This document shows, piece by piece, positions 11,970 to 24,030 of a stretch of 64,000 bases of DNA. The notes under the pieces were generated by a model that saw nothing but the letters and a program-made list of their open reading frames with translations, was not told the origin of the DNA and did not search any database. A program made the position numbers and the translations under genes. The stretch lies in assembly GCA_030737835.1 (NCBI GenBank), contig CM060857.1, positions 12,225,496 to 12,289,495 on the forward strand, written 5' to 3'. The DNA comes from Acorus gramineus. Its lineage: Eukaryota; Streptophyta; Magnoliopsida; Acorales; Acoraceae. Position 1 is the first letter of the stretch. Every line of letters starts with the position of its first letter.

Positions 11970-14900
11970 ATGAACAATCTTAAGCTTGGGGTGGAGGTCC
12001 TGAGTGCTCATAATCTTATGCCCAAAGATGGGCAGGGCACTTCCAGTCCATTTGTTGAGGTCATCTTCGACAACCAGAAATTCCGCACCACTGTGAAACA
12101 GAAAGACCTCAACCCTGTCTGGAACGAGCGCTTCTATTTCAACGTATCTGATCCAACCTCTCTCCCACAACTCACTCTTGAAGCATATGTTTACCACAGC
12201 GTACACGCTGCGACCCATTCAAAATCCTTCCTTGGAAAGGTCTGTCTCAGCGGGACATCGTTCGTCTCCTTCTCTGAATCAGTCGCTCTCCACTACCCCT
12301 TGGAAAAGCGCAGCATCTTCTCACGCGTGAAGGGGGAGCTCGGCCTCAAAGTCTTTCTCACCGATGACCCATCCGTGAGGCCTTCAAACCCTCTTCCCGC
12401 CATTGATCCGCTCAATAACATTCTCCCCGTCCAAGCTCAGGCACAGCAGGCCCAAATCCCTAGCTCGATCCCGAACCCGTTCAATACCAACAAAGCGGAG
12501 TCCAGGACGTTTCACAGCATCCCGAACTCCACTCAGAATCAACAGCCCTCACAACAACCCACTGTTGTGATGGGTGAACCGCCTATGCGGTACGGAGCGG
12601 ACGAGATGAAAGCAGAGCCACCAAGGATGGTCAGGATGTACTCTTCATCGTCCTCGCAGCAGCCGGTTGACTATGCGTTGAAAGAGACGAGCCCGTTCCT
12701 CGGCGGTGGCCAGATTGTGGGCGGGCGTGTGATCAGGGGGGATAAGCCCTCCAGCACCTATGACCTCGTGGAGCAGATGCAGTACCTGTTCGTGCGCGTG
12801 GTGAAGGCACGTGACCTCCCCTCCATGGACCTCACCGGGAGCCTTGACCCGTATGTCGAGGTGCGGCTTGGAAATTACAAAGGCACCACCAGGTACTTTG
12901 AGAAGAAGCAGAACCCTGAGTGGAATGAGGTCTTTGCCTTCTCGAGGGATCGGTTGCAGGCATCTCTCCTTGAGGTCGTCGTCAAGGACAAGGATGTTGG
13001 AAAGGATGATTTCGTCGGCCTTGTGAGATTTGACCTCAATGACATCCCGACGAGGGTCCCGCCTGACAGCCCGCTGGCCCCCGAGTGGTACCGTATCGAG
13101 AACAAGAAAGGGGATAAGGTCAAAGGCGAGCTTATGCTTGCGGTGTGGATTGGTACTCAAGCGGATGAAGCCTTCCCCGATGCATGGCATTCTGACGCCA
13201 CTGCTTCTATTGAGGGTTCAGTAGCCCACTTGCGTTCGAAGGTCTACCACTCTCCGCGTCTGTGGTATGTTCGCGTCAACGTCATCGAAGCACAAGATAT
13301 CTTTGTTGCAGACAAGACCCGTTTCCCAGATGTGTACGTAAAGGTGCAGATTGGGGGGCAACTATTGAAGACGAGGACGGTTCAGGCCCGTACGATGAGC
13401 CCGCTTTGGAATGAGGACCTCCTCTTTGTAGCTGCTGAGCCATTTGAGGAGCACCTGATTCTCACGGTCGAGGACCGAGTGGGTCAGAACAAGGATGAAG
13501 TGATCGGACGGGCCATAATCCCCATCTCAAACATTGAGAAGCGTGCTGATGACCGCATTGTGAACACGCGCTGGTTCAATCTCGAGAAACCCGTGGCGGT
13601 CGATGTGGACCAGCTTAAGAAGGACAAGTTTTCCAGCCGTCTCCACCTCCGCGTCTGCCTTGATGGGGGCTATCATGTCCTCGACGAGTCCACGCACTAC
13701 AGCAGTGACTTACGCCCAACAGCAAAGCAACTGTGGAAGCCCTCGATTGGGCTGCTTGAGCTCGGCGTCCTCAAAGCTGAGGGGCTCCACCCGATGAAGA
13801 CACGGGATGGGAAAGGCACGTCGGACACGTACTGTGTGGCGAAGTATGGCCAGAAATGGGTGCGCACGAGAACGATCGTCAACAACCTGTCCCCCAGGTA
13901 CAACGAGCAGTATACATGGGAGGTGTATGACCCCGCAACGGTCCTCACGATCGGGGTCTTTGACAACAGCCAATTCGCGGACAAGGATTCATCAAGCAAC
14001 AAGGACATAAAGGTCGGGAAGGTGAGGATACGCCTTTCGACTCTTGAGACGGGGCGCGTGTACACCCACTCTTACCCGCTGCTGGTCCTGCACCCATCCG
14101 GTGTCAAGAAGATGGGCGAGGTCCACCTCGCGATACGCTTCTCGTGCACGTCGCTGGTGAACATGATGTACACCTACTCGCGCCCTCTGCTACCAAAGAT
14201 GCATTATCTCCGCCCCTTGACAGTGATGCAGCTTGACATGCTACGCCACCAGGCGGTGAACATCGTCGCGGCCCGCCTGAGCCGGATGGAGCCACCACTG
14301 CGAAAGGAGGTGGTGGAGTACATGTGCGACGTCGACTCCCACCTGTGGAGCATGCGGAAGAGCAAGGCCAACTTCTTCCGCCTGATGTCGGTGTTCTCGG
14401 GGCTCTTCGCGGTCGGGAAGTGGTTCGGGGACGTGTGTGCGTGGAAGACCCCTGTCACGACCGTGCTCGTTCACGTGCTCTTCGTGATGCTTGTCTGCTT
14501 CCCCGAGCTGATCCTCCCAACGGTCTTCCTCTACATGTTCCTGATTGGCATCTGGAACTACCGGTACAGACCGAGGTACCCCCCACACATGAACACGAGG
14601 ATATCGCACGCGGAGGCGGTCCACCCTGATGAACTTGACGAGGAGTTTGATACGTTCCCGACGGTTAGGAGCCCGGAGCTTGTGAGGATGAGGTATGACA
14701 GGCTGAGGAGCGTGGCGGGGCGAATACAGACGGTGGTCGGGGATGTGGCGACGCAGGGGGAGAGGTTGCAGGCGCTGCTGAGCTGGCGTGACCCCCGCGC
14801 GACGGCAATATTCGTGATATTCTGTTTGATCGCTGCATTGGTGCTGTACGTGACTCCTTTCCAGGTGATTGCAGCGATCACAGGGTTCTACGTCATGAGG

Positions 14901-14984
14901 CACCCCAGGTTCCGGCATAGGATGCCATCTGCTCCGATCAACTTCTTCAGGAGGCTCCCGGCGAGGACAGATAGTATGTTGTAG
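11970..14984 (+). CDS. Multiple C2 domain and transmembrane region protein (MCTP)
   Basis: A single uninterrupted frame of 1004 residues starting at an ATG. Four C2 domains are visible: about residues 3-125 (NLKLGVEVLSAHNLMPKDG), 270-390 (LFVRVVKARDLPSMDLTG), 430-555 and 592-720. From about 731 comes the MCTP/PRT_C C-terminal region, with hydrophobic segments near 800-860 and a final hairpin of membrane helices near 943-980. C2-2 keeps acidic loop residues (SLDPY, DKDVGKDD) expected for calcium binding; C2-1 has SSPF where the second acidic residue would lie. A Pro/Gln/Ser-rich linker separates C2-1 from C2-2. Family members sit at ER-plasma membrane contacts and plasmodesmata and traffic partners such as florigen or receptor kinases (QUIRKY/FTIP group; known for the family, not shown here). 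Codon third positions are strongly GC-rich unlike flanking DNA. Which MCTP subgroup it belongs to needs a tree. Confidence 0.96.
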   Translation: MNNLKLGVEVLSAHNLMPKDGQGTSSPFVEVIFDNQKFRTTVKQKDLNPVWNERFYFNVSDPTSLPQLTLEAYVYHSVHAATHSKSFLGKVCLSGTSFVSFSESVALHYPLEKRSIFSRVKGELGLKVFLTDDPSVRPSNPLPAIDPLNNILPVQAQAQQAQIPSSIPNPFNTNKAESRTFHSIPNSTQNQQPSQQPTVVMGEPPMRYGADEMKAEPPRMVRMYSSSSSQQPVDYALKETSPFLGGGQIVGGRVIRGDKPSSTYDLVEQMQYLFVRVVKARDLPSMDLTGSLDPYVEVRLGNYKGTTRYFEKKQNPEWNEVFAFSRDRLQASLLEVVVKDKDVGKDDFVGLVRFDLNDIPTRVPPDSPLAPEWYRIENKKGDKVKGELMLAVWIGTQADEAFPDAWHSDATASIEGSVAHLRSKVYHSPRLWYVRVNVIEAQDIFVADKTRFPDVYVKVQIGGQLLKTRTVQARTMSPLWNEDLLFVAAEPFEEHLILTVEDRVGQNKDEVIGRAIIPISNIEKRADDRIVNTRWFNLEKPVAVDVDQLKKDKFSSRLHLRVCLDGGYHVLDESTHYSSDLRPTAKQLWKPSIGLLELGVLKAEGLHPMKTRDGKGTSDTYCVAKYGQKWVRTRTIVNNLSPRYNEQYTWEVYDPATVLTIGVFDNSQFADKDSSSNKDIKVGKVRIRLSTLETGRVYTHSYPLLVLHPSGVKKMGEVHLAIRFSCTSLVNMMYTYSRPLLPKMHYLRPLTVMQLDMLRHQAVNIVAARLSRMEPPLRKEVVEYMCDVDSHLWSMRKSKANFFRLMSVFSGLFAVGKWFGDVCAWKTPVTTVLVHVLFVMLVCFPELILPTVFLYMFLIGIWNYRYRPRYPPHMNTRISHAEAVHPDELDEEFDTFPTVRSPELVRMRYDRLRSVAGRIQTVVGDVATQGERLQALLSWRDPRATAIFVIFCLIAALVLYVTPFQVIAAITGFYVMRHPRFRHRMPSAPINFFRRLPARTDSML

Positions 14985-15440
14985 ACAGTGGTGGTGGTGG
15001 TGGTGGTGGTGGTGGTGAGGGTTTTGAGTGTGGATTTTTATGGGTCAAGTTCTGGTATGGCCTGTGAATCTGTAGATGCTGAAACTTGAATACTTTAAAT
15101 GTTTTCTTTAATTGCTTTAATGTATTATGTATGTTCTGTGGTCGTCTGCCCTATGTTTTGCTTTGTAGGGTTATTTATGGTGGTTGTGGAAGTAGTAGAG
15201 GGCACTGATCATCTCTGTTTTTACCACAACATGTGTTGCTATATGGGTAATTATTTAATGGAAATTATATTTATGTATTACTGTTTAGGAAGCCTATTAG
15301 GATGTGTGTTGTCTCTTCCATTTGCATTATTCATGATTGGGGTAATAATTTGCTTGACCAAATTTTGATGTATGGGAAACTGTTTCTAGGCATACGTATG
15401 CATGCATGTATGGGATGAGGGAGTTGGAAGGGAAATAAAA
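14985..15440 (+). other. 3' UTR of MCTP with (GGT)n tract
   Basis: Right after the TAG stop comes a run of about ten GGT/GTG triplets (14990-15017). AATAAA-like text occurs at 15435, a plausible polyadenylation region. A 90-codon open frame here has no family resemblance. Confidence 0.5.
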
Positions 15441-15543
15441 GAAGTGTATAAACATATCTAGTTAAGTTTTGGGCATCCAAAAACATCTAATTTATTTTTA
15501 TACTATTTTAAATAACAAGTTTATTTTTATACTATTAAAATAT

Positions 15544-17330
15544 CAATAATGATTTTTGAGTCTCAATTAGTAAACCCTATTTCAAATCCCATGAAGTGAC
15601 AAGTTTGAATTTTTTATTTTATCCTCCTATCTAATTTCAGTGTTTTTTTTTCATAACTGCTCCCTTTAATCTGGAGGTGATTACAATTTAAGATATTCTT
15701 TTTATTTTTGAAACAATCAATTTAATTGAATGCAAATTTAGAATCCTTTTTAAATCTTCGTCATGCCATGGCTGTTGCCATCCTCTCGTCTTTCAGATGA
15801 CATTCTGAAATGCTGATAAATGTTTGATTTAATCTGATTGTTCTCCATCATCTCGCTCCCCAAGGTATCACATTCTATCTCTTCTTATAACATTCTATCC
15901 CTAAGATATAAGGAGAACCTAGACCTCATCTTCAGAAGTTATCTATAAATAGTTTGTTGAAGTTGGTTGTTCGTTGGATGATGATTTTATACAGTAACCG
16001 TCAATTGATCTGGCAATCTTCCAAATCTTGCACCCTTATTTCTCCCTAACTATGCCTTAGCACGATTTACAATTTTTTTATTTGGATTGATATGTAGAAA
16101 TGAAAACAAATTATTAAATTTAGTTTTGGTGGTGATGAGAGGAGAAGAGAAGAATTACTCGATTAATTTTTTTTTATTTGCGACCTAATTGTGGTGCGCG
16201 ATCCATTCGAGTTAGGTATTTTCGATCTGAATAAAACATATTGATCTGATTTTACATTCATCTTTGAATCCTCATATATATTTTTTCAGGATCAGATTTA
16301 ATTTAAATTCAGATACATGTCCACTGTATTTGGATTTTATATGCATTTTGTGTTTATGTACGATTTGTATAATCATTTTTATTGTTGTGTATGTGTATAA
16401 TTATGCATATTGATCCATTCAGTATATTTTTAGCCTTGCATGATCATTATTCAACTGATTCAGATTCAAGATACACTTTTATCTAATGTAAAGTTGTCTA
16501 ATTCAGATTCTAGATGCACGTGTATCTGAATAATTTATCCAGCCCAATTTGCTGTTTGCTATGTTTGTTCTGATGGATTTGATTAATGCGTATCTGAATA
16601 ATATTTAATTATTTATATCATGTATATTTAAATATTTTTATTAATCATCTAAACAATTCCTTATTAGCATGTAAACCATAATTGTTTTAATTTATATGAA
16701 TTTATGATGCATAACTATATCTTAATATTATATCTGAAATCTGTATCTGAAATTTTTTAGATATATGTGTATCTGAAAAAACTCATACAGGATTGTATCC
16801 AAATCTGTATATGTATCTGAAAAAAAAATATACTCATCTGTATCTGAAATTCTAATATATTCATCTGTATTTGTAGTTATATCTTAAAAAAATTGAGATA
16901 GAAGTCGGAGGAGGTGGAATATCCCAAATTGTAGATACAGGACTGTATCCATATTTAATCTCGAGGGCTTGAAAGGTAGTTGATCCACTTCTCATATGAC
17001 AGAGGGTGACGAGAGAAATCAAAAGGTGGTGATGCCGGTCGTCGGACATGAGGAGGCCGGCTGGAATGAATTTTTGAAGTGGATGCCTTAGGAGTTAGGA
17101 GGATAAAAAAAAGAAATTTTTGAAAGAGGGAGTACTAGGAGGCGGTTATATAGTTCCAATTAATGAGAGATTTGTTTTTTAGGAGTGAAAAACTTAAATA
17201 TTAAGGAATGATAATATTGTTTTTGCTCTTTTTACCTTTTAAAAAAATCAAACATAGAACCAACCAGGTAATGACACCTATTAGAGCTTTTTAATGGGGC
17301 TTAAATTTTGAGGCCAATGTAGCAAGACTC
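15544..17330. mobile_element. MULE-like non-autonomous element (1.8 kb)
   Basis: The left end (AATAATGATTTTTGAGTCTC, then CCCATGAAGTGACAAGTTTGAA) matches the inverted right end of the 4.6-kb element 31771-36340 over about 60 bases, with differences mostly C-to-T or G-to-A. The right end (GTAGCAAGACTC) matches that element's inverted left end over about 60 bases. Flanks give only a decayed 10-bp duplication (ATTAAAATAT-like / TTAATATATA). The interior 16200-16880 is rich in the word GTATCTGAA, and 16900-17050 is shared with 3867-3975. No transposase frame was found. Confidence 0.75.
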
Positions 17331-18346
17331 TTAATATATATATAAATTATGCATATTTACTATCCTAATTAAATTCCATACAAATTTTTATTAAAACCGT
17401 TATAGTTTAAGAGAAATGATCAAAGTACCCTTATTTTTTATTTTGCATATTTCATTTTACCAAATACAATATTTACAAAAATAATATGAAAATGATAAAA
17501 ATAATCTAAAATCTACAAACATAAAAATTAAACATAAAAACTATTTATTAGTAAAGCCATAATAATTATTAATACTTACATGAATAGAAATAAAATAAAA
17601 TTATTTTTGAGAAAAATTAATCACATATATTACAAAATAAAATATTTTTAAAAAAATCTAGATCCTGATTGAAAAAAAAGGGGTAAGGTTAAATGACTTA
17701 TGATTGATTTGGAAAGAACAAGAGATTAATTAGGTTATTATGTTTAATTATTTACATTATGATAAAAATTATACTATGGTTATTTTTGTCATTTTTATTT
17801 ATTGGTTAAGAACTAACTATAGTTAAGTTTAATTTTAATTAAAAAAGATGACAGAGGGACACATTTTTTTATTAAGAAAAATTCTAATAGTATAAAAATA
17901 AATATATTATTTGTGATGGTATAAAAATAAATAATATATTTTTCAATGGTGTACATAAAAAAAAAAAACCCTAAGTTTTATGTAAAAAAACTTATTTTAG
18001 ACCAGAGTGTGCATATGTACTAAAATAACCTGATGACTTCCTATATCTTCTATTCTCATCAGTGAATGGTGTGGGACTGTGGGTGGGTGTTGAATGCTGT
18101 GAAGAGCAGGGTCTGGAGATCAAGTCTGAAAATCACTCTTGGTCAATTTTATAAATTATAATCAACACTCAATGAGCTTTGCCTCCAGAAGAAGTAAATC
18201 TAATGCCTCTATTTGATTATTCTACATGGAAGATCAACCGTCTAATTTAAAATGTCAGTCAGATACCAAGCTTTAGCTGACAGATTTTTTTATTTTTTTT
18301 ACAAAGATACATGTAAGGCCCATACAAAGGCGACACTATCCCCTTT
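17331..18346. other. Very AT-rich intergenic DNA, no gene seen
   Basis: Poly-A/T-rich sequence with short open frames only. ATAAAAATAAATA-type words recur near 17870-17960 and echo 15490-15530 flanking the adjacent transposon. Confidence 0.5.
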
Positions 18347-18632
18347 GAAAAAGGTTACACTCAATCACATTCATCAATCAAAAACTCAGACCTCACATGT
18401 TTTTATTTTTTATTAAATAGTAAACATCATCTAATGAGGTATATGCTTTGATAAAAAATGCATATCGTTTTATTTCGAGTTGAATGAACTCATTTTTAAT
18501 GAGTATAAGAAAATAATTAATGTGGTATATGCAACATCTAACGAGGTATATGTTTCACTGGATTTTTAACATAGTATATAGAACTGTGTTTTAGACTGAG
18601 AAAAAAACTGAGTGTACCAGCACTCATCCCCT
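18347..18632. repeat. MITE of the GAGTG-TG-TACACTC family
   Basis: It begins GGTTACACTCAATCAC and ends CTGAGTGTACCAGCACTC, imperfect inverted ends. Its inside has ATCTAATGAGGTATATGC and GATTTTTAACATAGTATATAGAACTG, shared with copies near 45849, 54470, 56368 and 58010. It has no coding content. Confidence 0.55.
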
Positions 18633-18763
18633 TTATACATAGTAAATCCAGAACAAACAATGGGCTTTTTTCCCTCTTGCTTGCTGCTTGGACTGAACCC
18701 AGAAGCTTTCAAAGGAAATCAATATCCTTCACCACTAGCTTAAAGTCGTAGGAGACCACTGAC

Positions 18764-19041
18764 TAGAGGTGTAAAACAGGTCGTGCCGGCACGACACGTT
18801 AAGAAACAGGCACGGCACGGCACAACACGTTAACGGCATGGCATGTTAAGGTTTATGGGCTGTGTTGGGTCAGTTTTGTGGCACGTGGGCCATTTTCAGC
18901 ATGACACGTTAATGAGCACGGCACGATAGGCATGGCATGGCCCGTCAAAGTTAACGGGCCGGCACGGAACGGCTCGCTAGCCTGTTAGCCCGCTTTCTAA
19001 ATGGGCCAGACCAGCACGGCACGACCCATTTTACACCTCTA
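18764..19041. mobile_element. hAT-like non-autonomous element with 8-bp target duplication
   Basis: The 278-bp element starts TAGAGGTGTAAAACAGGTCG and ends CGACCCATTTTACACCTCTA, inverted repeats of about 20 bp with few mismatches. The perfect 8-bp direct repeat CCACTGAC flanks it (18756-18763 and 19042-19049). The interior is an unusual GC-rich mix of GGCACGG, GCACGAC and CACGTTA words. No coding capacity. Confidence 0.88.
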
Positions 19042-19215
19042 CCACTGACAGAAGATTAGAAAGACAGCTTCATACAATCATTTATGCAGTCCAACATGCT
19101 TTAAATTTAAAAGAGAGATTTATTCTTACAATCTAATGGATACATGCTCATTTAGAATGAGTCAAAATCTAATGACAAAAAAATTAACTAGTTATGCACC
19201 CTAAACCAATCACAA

Positions 19216-19665
19216 AGGGTCTGTTTGGATAGAAGCATAAGCTATTATGAGAATTATACATATTTTAAGAATTGTTAATTTTATCAATGGAATAAGTGAT
19301 TTTCTTTTTTGTTGTATTTTCAGTTATTCTCGTTTGGGAAACGTAATAATAAAGGTTGGAGTGTTTAGTTGATGAAAAATAAAATATGAACAAGATATAA
19401 AAAGTTCATTTGATACGTGGGCCCCATTGATATATAAGAGGTGATGACGGATGATTTAATTTGATAACATGTGATTTAAGAGGTGGGTCCCCTTATACCA
19501 GTGAAAGAATAACACAATTTTATTGGAGGTCTTGAAATACAAATACCAGTTTATTCTCATTTAATTATGCATAGCTATACCCTTTTATACCACTCACCCA
19601 AACAACCTTTTTACCTTTATCCTCCCTTATTCCACTCTTTATTCTCCCACCCATATGGGCCCAAA
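19216..19665. mobile_element. Decayed Tourist/Harbinger-like MITE
   Basis: The left end GGTCTGTTTGGATAGAAG and the internal GTTATTCTCGTTTGGGAAACG, ACGTGGGCCCC and GAGGTGATGACGG match the intact MITE at 10769. The right end is eroded (near ATGGGCCCAAAGAG). Confidence 0.6.
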
Positions 19666-20021
19666 GAGAAAGTCATTTTATTATTTATTTTTGGTAAGAA
19701 TATTATCAGTTTTGTAAATGACTCATCTTGTTTTTTATTAGATCATTTCCAACCCCCCACCCCCTTTAAAATGTGGCTACTATACCAAGTTTAAAGAACA
19801 GTAATAAATTCTCTGGCTCTTTCTGGTTCACATCCGAGGAATTGTGATTTTTATGCGAATTAGAATCATTAGATCAAAAGATAGAGTTAAAAAAAATGAC
19901 ACAATGAATGGCATCACGGCTGATGCTTCCATGGTAGTGTGAATACTGAAAAGTGAAAACGCACATTTTCGTCAACAAAACACTTGGCATATCCATCTAT
20001 ACGCGTCGCTCATTCTGAATA

Positions 20022-20029
20022 CCACGTGG
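20022..20029 (+). promoter_or_regulatory. G-box (CCACGTGG) in GPX-A promoter
   Basis: The palindrome CCACGTGG lies about 60 bases upstream of the TATA box. G-boxes bind bZIP and bHLH factors and often mediate stress or ABA responses; a regulatory role here is inferred. Confidence 0.6.
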
Positions 20030-20089
20030 CACGCCCTCAGCCGTTCAAGCAGACACGCATCCTTCACATGCAAGGGTCCTTCGATAGCT

Positions 20090-20097
20090 TTATAAAG
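20090..20097 (+). promoter_or_regulatory. TATA box of GPX-A
   Basis: TTATAAAG lies 32-39 bases before the first in-frame ATG at 20129. If transcription starts about 30 bases downstream as usual, the leader before that ATG would be only some 5-10 bases. Confidence 0.6.
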
Positions 20098-20128
20098 GCA
20101 TCAACAGCTAACCATTGAAGGCCGACAT

Positions 20129-22517
20129 ATGCAGCGTCTGATATTTCGTTCTCCGAAAAATCTGAGGTTCTGCTCCTCTATCCCTTCCAATCCCAACCAC
20201 CCAAATCGATTTTTAGTTCCTCCCGAGAAAACCCTTCTGTCAGATTCGATCATCTCTTCTTCTTCTTCCTTTAAAAGGGCCTCCTTTGGATCCCAACCAA
20301 AACCTCTGTTTCGTGCTCTGCGCTTCACATCTTCCATGGCGAGCAGCCAGTCTGAGAAGCCCCAATCCGTCCATGACTTCGTTGTCAAGGTTTGTGTTCT
20401 GTTGTGGGTCTCTATTTTTAATGAGGATCTGGGTATACATGATTTCTTTTCTTTTCTTTTGATGATTTGGTTATTTTATTGGATCAAGAGAATATTCATG
20501 TGTGTTTTTATGTTGGTCAGGATGTGAGAGGGAATGATGTTGATCTTAGCAAATATAAGGGAAAAGTTCTGCTGATTGTGAATGTTGCATCTGAGTGGTA
20601 TGCAATCAATCAATCACACCCAAATTTCTTGGTTTTAATTTTTTTTTTTTTCATCTTTGATGTTTTAGTTGTACTAATCTCACTTGGCAATTATAGAAAG
20701 GAATTTTTGGTTGTACCAATTTGAACAAAAAACCTTCTGTTGTTGTTGCTCTTAAAACTAATAATGATCTTGATTTCATATTTGCAGTGGATTGACAAAC
20801 TCAAATTATCCAGAGCTGACTCAGTTGTATGACAAGTACAAGAATCAAGGTCAGTGCTGCCCAAATCTTGTGGCTTTCTTCCATTTTTACTTGATTGCCT
20901 CGTTTAGTCTTTTGATTTATGAAAAAGTGGTTTATCTGTTGAAAAATGAACAAGCAAAATTAGTGTAGCGTGCCCATCCTGTATGAAGTTACATTTTCCT
21001 CCCACTGTTGTCCAGTTCATCTGCCATTTGTTATTCACAAGAGTTTATTCAGTTCAGCATCACAATGTTCATTGGTATAATTTATTGAACTCTCGGTGTT
21101 GCCCGTAGAACGCTGACATATCTTTGTAGTACTAGTGTAATTGTTGTGTATGAAGTTTTGGTATAGATTGGAAGTTAGTTTATTTCTCTTATCGCTTCAT
21201 CCCTCTCTCTTGTCAGTAATACACAAGGTTTTCACCTTGATCCCACATCGTCTGGATCCTACTTCTTGCAGGCTTGAACCATGTATCTACTTCTCTATTG
21301 TAGCTTACCCCTTCAACCTTGCTTAACATACAGCAAAAGTTGGGAATTATGAAGCAAATACATATAAGGCTCTGACCCATAATTTTTGTTTGAAGCCCAC
21401 CAATATTATTGCTAGAGTATTCAGTCACGAATATTTTACATAGATCCACCATTATTTAGAAGGTATTATTGAGATGAGTGGTTCCTGAGAATATCATCTT
21501 AATATAATTTGGAAGATTTTGATTACATCTTGACTGGAACTATATGGTAAATGAACGCATTTCTGAATTTCTTCATATTAGCTGTAATTCTCTTGATGTA
21601 CTGATCTCCACTAGCCAATTAAAACCTGATCTTGAATCATAGTCTTCTTCTCCCATGAATATCATTTGAGTTTAGTTGTTGCCGCTCTGAATTGCTGTTG
21701 TTAACTTTAATTTGGGGGAGGTTGATTTCTTGGCCCATCACCTTTTTTTTTTTTTTTTTTGAGCTCTCACTAGTTATTCCTCAGTCTGATCCCTCCCCTC
21801 TTTAGGGGGGAAAAAGCTATTGAAATTTGACGTGTAATGTTCATGCAGATTTTGAAATACTGGCTTTCCCCTGCAACCAGTTTGGCCACCAGGAGCCAGG
21901 CAACAACGAGGAGATTGTGGAATTCGCTTGCACTCGCTTCAAAGCTGAGTTCCCCATCTTTGACAAGGTATCACTTGTGAACTTCTGCAATTACTCTTTC
22001 AGCCTTTATAATTTATGGATGGAGAATTTGTATTGATCTGCATGGTTTGTCATTTGGATTCATTGCTCACATTGATAAGTTCAGTATTGGTACTCAATAC
22101 ATTTTCTTGTTTCGGAGGCCAATTTATATGAAGCTAACCTTCAGCACCATGAAGGGTCAAGAGGGATACAAATCTTGTCTGAGACTTATGTATGTACTTT
22201 GGGCTGTTTATTGTTAGGTCGATGTGAATGGATCCACCGCCGCACCGATTTACAAGTACTTGAAATCGAGCAAGGGCGGCCTCTTCGGGGACAGCATTAA
22301 GTGGAACTTCTCCAAGTTCTTGGTTGACAAAGATGGCCATGTGGTCGATCGTTATGCGCCAACCACATCCCCTCTCAGCATCGAGGTAAAATACGTTCCT
22401 GAAATTGGAAGTTGATATGTGCACACAAGTTGTGATGCTGAAGATCCTTTACATGTGAAAACTTTTATGTGCCATTTGCAGAAGGACATCAAGAAGCTGC
22501 TGGGAGTTTCTGCATAA
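20129..22517 (+). CDS. Glutathione peroxidase A (plant PHGPx type) with N-terminal extension
   Basis: Six exons join cleanly: 20129-20389, 20521-20597, 20788-20849, 21849-21967, 22218-22385, 22482-22517, giving 240 residues. Plant GPXs are cysteine-type, thioredoxin-driven enzymes that reduce hydrogen and lipid peroxides (family knowledge). Counting from the inner Met at 20336 (171-residue form), the catalytic Cys is 44 in VASECGLT (its codon is split by intron 2), Gln 75 is in FPCNQFG, Trp 133 is in IKWNFSKF, and the probable resolving Cys is 92 in ACTRF. The 69-residue extension is rich in Ser, Arg and Pro with few acids ([20 protein letters not shown]), like a plastid or mitochondrial targeting peptide. 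A Gly-to-Asp change (QDFEILAF) occurs at the intron 3 junction. The upstream ATG is 38 bases from the TATA box, so both starts may be used. Confidence 0.95.
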
Positions 22518-22790
22518 TAGTTGGTGGAGCATCGCAACAAACTCTTCGAGTTGGTTTGACTATAATGAATAATGTCATGTACTGGATGTTGGACTTAACA
22601 TTTCTTTCATGTTGTGTTGGTTGTCCTTTGGGAATGTGAGTTTTCTGTACATGAATTAAGCTATACCTGTTTTATATTGGATTGGGTGCTTCTGTTTCTT
22701 GCTTCATATGGATCCACATCAAGATATGTACATGAATATATGTCAGTGGTTGATCAGTTTGTGTGAATATCTAATGCTGTGGGTTGTGGG
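22518..22790 (+). other. 3' UTR and downstream flank of GPX-A
   Basis: Positions 22557-22767 recur almost unchanged at 26795-27006, upstream of GPX-B. AATGAATAATG-type and AATTAAGC words near 22565 and 22655 are possible polyadenylation signals. Confidence 0.5.
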
Positions 22791-24030
22791 ATGAGCAGCC
22801 GTTCACAAAAGAGCTTTGTTACACACGGTATTTTTTTTATAGCCCCAAAGTTGTCTATACTTTATTAGTCCCTTCCACTCAGAAAAATTTTAACATTTTG
22901 TGTAAGGGGAAAATTGATACAACCACTTTGAAAGTTAGTGAAATCGGTTTTATTTTCCGTAAAATTAAAAAATCACAATAGGGGTCTATGTTATTAAAAA
23001 AATATTATTATTTTAATCTTTAACTTCACTCCAATTAATCAAGTGTATGGTTAACTCTAACTACACATTACAAGTTATTAAATCCCTCATTCTTTATTTT
23101 TGAAAAATCGATATAGCTTCCTAGAAATTTATAAAAATTAGAAAAGGTCCCTATAAAATTGGTAAATATCCTCAGGTTCCTATCTTAGTAGCAATATTTA
23201 TTTTCATCTCTATCTTAATCAAAATTAATCAGAATTGTGGTTGACTCTAACCATACATAACAAATTAATGTAATACCTTTTTAAAATTTGTTCAATAAAT
23301 TATTGTAATACATTAACCAAATTTATTGTTGATTAGTATGGGTCCGCAGGATAATAATGATATGCCCAACTCCATTTACAAGGGCTAGAGAGTTTTATAT
23401 ACCGAGTTAATCGATGAGATCTATACAATTGGATATGTCATTTTCCTTTATATATACACCAAAACTCAATTATTGAGCCATTCCATCGTGATAATGATCC
23501 GCCCAACTCCATTTACAACTAGTTTGTATTTTTTAAGTGCATATTTATTTAATTAATAAAACACATGTTTCAATAAAAAATGATTTACATTATTCATAAA
23601 TAAGTATATATATCAGGATATTTTGAAAACAATAATATCATAATAATTACTCATTAACATTAATAAACTTTAAAAAATCTTAACATATTCAATTAAAAAA
23701 AAACAAAAAATACCCACCATTATTGATAGAAGCCCCGCCGGTTTTTCTTTTTGAGTAAAAAATACAAATAGTGCCCAAAGAAATTTTTAACTAGAAGAAT
23801 TAAAAAAAAAAAAAAAAAACAAAGAAGAACATACACCATAGAACTCTCTTTACAAAATACCCTACTCGATCTAAACAAAGAAAGAAAAATCAAACAATGT
23901 CGTGGGAATGCTGCGGTCAGATATCTTATCTACCGAGCGTCGTCCACAATCTCAAAGCTCTCTTTTGATCTTGTATTTTGTTTTCTTTTCTCTCTTCTCC
24001 TCTCATCCCACAAAATGACTACAATTTACC
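22791..24030. other. AT-rich intergenic DNA, no gene seen
   Basis: Two diverged copies of a phrase (ATAATAATGATATGCCCAACTCCATTTACAA and its partner near 23490-23518) suggest an internal duplication or fragment of a repeat. The zone 23880-24030 leads into the 3' end of the RING gene on the minus strand. Nothing codes convincingly. Confidence 0.45.

Noticed and set aside
12645..13190. 181-codon antisense frame opposite MCTP
   Set aside because: Also a complement of the C2 coding sequence, with no start context or family resemblance.
14241..14918. Long antisense frame (225 codons) opposite MCTP
   Set aside because: A shadow of the GC-rich third positions of the real coding strand; composition is Arg/His/Pro-rich without domains.
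15099..15368. 89-codon hydrophobic frame downstream of MCTP
   Set aside because: It lies in the 3' UTR, is Cys/Val/Tyr-rich from T/G-rich sequence, and matches no family.
19045..19068. TGACAGAAGA as a miR156-like site
   Set aside because: Only the first ten bases fit and there is no hairpin partner nearby.
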